Below, in pieces: positions 61,578 to 64,000 of a stretch of 64,000 nt of DNA. The DNA is from Angelakisella massiliensis (GTDB taxonomy: Bacteria > Bacillota > Clostridia > Oscillospirales > Ruminococcaceae). Each line of letters begins with the position of its first letter. Position 1 is the stretch's first letter. Below the pieces are notes generated by a model, which did no database searches, was not told the DNA's origin, and saw only the letters and a program-made list of their open reading frames with translations. The stretch is taken from assembly GCF_900104675.1 (NCBI RefSeq), contig NZ_LT629944.1, positions 434,001 to 498,000 on the forward strand, in the 5' to 3' direction. Position numbers and translations under genes: made by a program.

Positions 61578-64000
61578 TCATTCGCTGTCGATGGTGGAAA
61601 CGCCCATGGTGATCTCCTCCAGAACATTGAGCAGTACCCGCACCGTCTCCAGGGAGGTGAACATCGCCACGTTATTTTCCACGGCGGTACGGCGGATGAG
61701 GAAGCCGTCGATGGTGTCCTCCTTGCCCAACTCCATGGTATTGATGACATAGGTGACGTGGCCCTTCCGCAGGGATTCCAGAATCTCCTCACTGTTCTCG
61801 CTGATCTTCTTCCGGGCTCTGGTGCGGATACCGTGGGACTTGAGGTAAGCGGCGGTACCCATGGTGGCCTCGATGTTGAAGCCCAGGTCGTAGAAGCGGC
61901 GCACCAGGGGCAGCGCCTCTTCCTTATCCCGGTCAGCGATGGTGACAAAGATAGTGCCATAGTTGGCCACATTGATGCCGCTGGCCTGAAGAGCCTTGTA
62001 AAGGGCGCGGTTCCGGCTGCGGTCATAACCGATGGCCTCACCGGTGGATTTCATTTCGGGAGAGAGGTAAGCGTCCAACCCACGAATCTTGGAGAAAGAG
62101 AAGGCGGGAACCTTTACATACCACCTCTTCTTCTCCGGCCAGCACACTTGGGTGATGCCCAGCTCCTTGAGGCTGTGGCCCAGGATGACCCGGGTAGCCA
62201 GATTGGCCATAGGCACACCGGTGGACTTGGAGAGGAAGGGAACGGTTCTGGAGGACCGGGGATTGACCTCGATGACATAAACATCCTCATTGGCGTCCAC
62301 AATGAACTGAATGTTGTAAAGGCCCACAATACCGATGCCCAGTCCCAGACGGACGGTGTAATCCACAATGGTGTCCTTCACCTTCTGGCTGACGGAGTAG
62401 GTGGGATAGACGCTGGTGGAGTCGCCGGAATGGATGCCGGTACGCTCTACCAGTTCCATGATGCCGGGAATAAAGACATCCTTGCCGTCACAGATGGCGT
62501 CCACTTCCAGCTCCTTGCCCATGATATACTTATCCACCAAAACGGGCTGCTCGGTGTTGATTTCCACAGCGGTCTGGAGGTATTTCCGCAGGCCCGCCTC
62601 ATCGGAGACGATCTGCATGGCCCGTCCGCCCAGCACGTAGGAGGGCCGTACCAGCACAGGATAACCGATGCGGGCGGCAGTCTTTACACCGTCCTCAATG
62701 TTGGTCACCGCTTCGCCGGTGGGCTGGGGGATCTGGAGGCGCTCCATGATCTTCTCAAAGCTGTCCCGGTTCTCCGCGTTCTCAATGGCCTTGACGCTGG
62801 TACCGATGATGGGCACTCCCAGGGCCTCCAAACGCTCCGCCAGGTTAATGGCGGTCTGTCCGCCCAGGGAGACCACCACGCCCTTGGGGTTCTCCAGGTG
62901 AAGGACGTTCATGACATCCTCGATGGTGAGAGGTTCAAAATACAGCTTATCGCTGGTGGTGTAGTCGGTGGAAACAGTCTCGGGGTTATTGTTGATGATG
63001 ATGGCTTCATAGCCCGCTTCCCGAATGGCCCAGATGGCGTGAACGGTGGAATAGTCAAACTCCACGCCCTGACCGATACGGATGGGACCGGAGCCCAGCA
63101 CCACGATCTTTTCCCGGTCGCTGACTACCGATTCGTTCTCATCCTCATAGGTGGAGTAGAAGTAAGGAACATAGGAGTCAAACTCGCTGGCGCAGGTATC
63201 GATCATCTTGTAAACCGGGAAGATGTTCTCCTTTGCCCGCAGACGATACACTTCCAGTTCGTTCATTCCCCACAGCTTGCCGATATACTGATCGCTGACG
63301 CCCAGCTTCTTGGCCTCGCGGAGGATCTCCAGATCCATGGGATGGTCCTTGATGACTTGATCGAAGCGGACGATGTTGCGGATCTTCTCCAGGAAGAAGG
63401 TATCGATCTTGGTGACATCATAGATGAGGTTCAGGTCCACATCGTAGGAGATGAGGCGGGCGATGGCGAAGATCCGGTCATCAGTGGGATTGGCGATATA
63501 CTTCAGCAGTTCGGCCTCGCTCCAGTTATCGAATTTCTTGTGATAAAGATGGTTGACGCCGGTTTCCAGGCTGCGGATGGCCTTCAGCAGGCTTTCCTCG
63601 AAGGTGCGGCCAATGCTCATCACTTCGCCGGTGGCTTTCATCTGGGTGGACAGATGGTTGTCGGCGTTGGCGAATTTATCAAAGGGGAAACGGGGAATCT
63701 TGGTAACCACATAGTCCAGGGCCGGCTCAAAGCTGGCGGGAGTATTGGCAATCTGAATCTCGTCCAAAGTCAAGCCCACAGCGATCTTGGCGGAAACCCG
63801 GGCGATGGGATAACCGCTGGCCTTGGAAGCCAGAGCGGAGGAACGGGATACACGGGGGTTGACCTCAATGAGGTAATAGTCAAAGGACAGGGGGTCCAGG
63901 GCAAACTGAACATTGCAGCCGCCCTCGATCTTCAGCGCCCGGATCAGCTTGAGGGCGCTGTCACGGAGCATATGATACTCCTTGTTGGTCAGGGTCTGGC
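61578..64000 (-). CDS. carB: Carbamoyl-phosphate synthase large subunit (5' end outside window)
   Basis: About 807 residues of the ~1070-residue enzyme; the frame is open to the window edge (QTLTNKEYHMLRDSALKLIRALKIEGG). Seen are the end of the first ATP-grasp domain (VIEVNPRVSRSSALASKASGYP), the oligomerisation domain, and the linker with VLGSGPIRIGQGVEFDYSTVHA. The second ATP-grasp domain (YPVLVRPSYVLGGRAMQIV, VNPRSSRTVPFLSKSTG) and the C-terminal allosteric MGS-like domain (VTIADRDKEEALPLVRRFYDLGF) follow. It makes carbamoyl phosphate for pyrimidine and arginine synthesis. carA is not in the window. Confidence 0.97.
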   Translation of the reverse strand, partial: QTLTNKEYHMLRDSALKLIRALKIEGGCNVQFALDPLSFDYYLIEVNPRVSRSSALASKASGYPIARVSAKIAVGLTLDEIQIANTPASFEPALDYVVTKIPRFPFDKFANADNHLSTQMKATGEVMSIGRTFEESLLKAIRSLETGVNHLYHKKFDNWSEAELLKYIANPTDDRIFAIARLISYDVDLNLIYDVTKIDTFFLEKIRNIVRFDQVIKDHPMDLEILREAKKLGVSDQYIGKLWGMNELEVYRLRAKENIFPVYKMIDTCASEFDSYVPYFYSTYEDENESVVSDREKIVVLGSGPIRIGQGVEFDYSTVHAIWAIREAGYEAIIINNNPETVSTDYTTSDKLYFEPLTIEDVMNVLHLENPKGVVVSLGGQTAINLAERLEALGVPIIGTSVKAIENAENRDSFEKIMERLQIPQPTGEAVTNIEDGVKTAARIGYPVLVRPSYVLGGRAMQIVSDEAGLRKYLQTAVEINTEQPVLVDKYIMGKELEVDAICDGKDVFIPGIMELVERTGIHSGDSTSVYPTYSVSQKVKDTIVDYTVRLGLGIGIVGLYNIQFIVDANEDVYVIEVNPRSSRTVPFLSKSTGVPMANLATRVILGHSLKELGITQVCWPEKKRWYVKVPAFSFSKIRGLDAYLSPEMKSTGEAIGYDRSRNRALYKALQASGINVANYGTIFVTIADRDKEEALPLVRRFYDLGFNIEATMGTAAYLKSHGIRTRARKKISENSEEILESLRKGHVTYVINTMELGKEDTIDGFLIRRTAVENNVAMFTSLETVRVLLNVLEEITMGVSTIDSE

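Overview
The window looks like chromosome from an anaerobic, fairly GC-rich Clostridia species, most likely Oscillospirales (Oscillospiraceae-like). The reasons are the FabK-type fatty-acid operon fused with the acetyl-CoA carboxylase genes, the electron-transfer PyrK/PyrD pair, a T-box leader before cysS, frequent TTG/GTG starts with strong GGAGG sites, and a galactoside transporter driven by a YesM/YesN-type two-component system. The genus cannot be settled from the sequence. No prophage, insertion sequence, CRISPR array, rRNA or tRNA gene was recognised.

Layout. 1-145 is the tail of a metallophosphoesterase. 406-9253 (minus) is a sugar-sensing and uptake block: AraC-type response regulator, sensor kinase, lipoprotein sugar-binding sensor, then mglB-mglA-mglC; its permease carries an unusual ~220-residue N-terminal extension. 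10066-17558 holds small housekeeping and accessory genes: a pentapeptide protein, AEC transporter-deoD, an MnmM-like methyltransferase, an exonuclease, YccF, an ArsC/Spx-like protein, an MBL-fold protein, a DUF1653 protein and a two-gene LysO-type exporter. 17862-27481 (minus) is one large lipid-synthesis operon, fabH-acpP-fabK-fabD-fabG-fabF-accB-fabZ-accC-accD-accA, read from a strong promoter with a FabT-like palindrome in its spacer. 28031-29909 is a MATE pump with its MarR regulator behind a palindromic operator. 29921-31810 is T-box-controlled cysS, followed by a Gfo/Idh/MocA oxidoreductase.

33424-42886 (minus) is hisS-aspS, then the cell-shape and division cluster mreB-mreC-mreD-mrdA, a MinD-like ATPase and an mgsA-like gene. 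43557-47812 (minus) is zapA, a U32 peptidase-family gene, dut and maf. 48179-53004 (plus) handles alpha-glucans: glycogen phosphorylase, a GH13 amylase and a NusG-II domain protein. 53218-56487 is a compact acid-sugar locus: GntR regulator, SLC13-type carrier and an enolase-superfamily enzyme. A lone MacB/LolD-type ATPase and a small membrane protein follow. 58446-64000 (minus) is the pyrimidine operon carB-pyrK-pyrD-pyrF-pyrE; carB runs off the window.

The most unusual features are non-coding. A ~216-bp structured repeat occurs four times as two pairs (44766-45263 and 57859-58346), each pair headed by GC-rich hairpins. Between the oxidoreductase gene and aspS, a ~450-bp stretch (32920-33420) has a promoter-like start, a large inverted duplication, six consecutive hairpins and a terminator, and may encode a structured RNA. 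Smaller signals include three GNRA-capped hairpins between mglB and mglA and a terminator inside the lysO leader.
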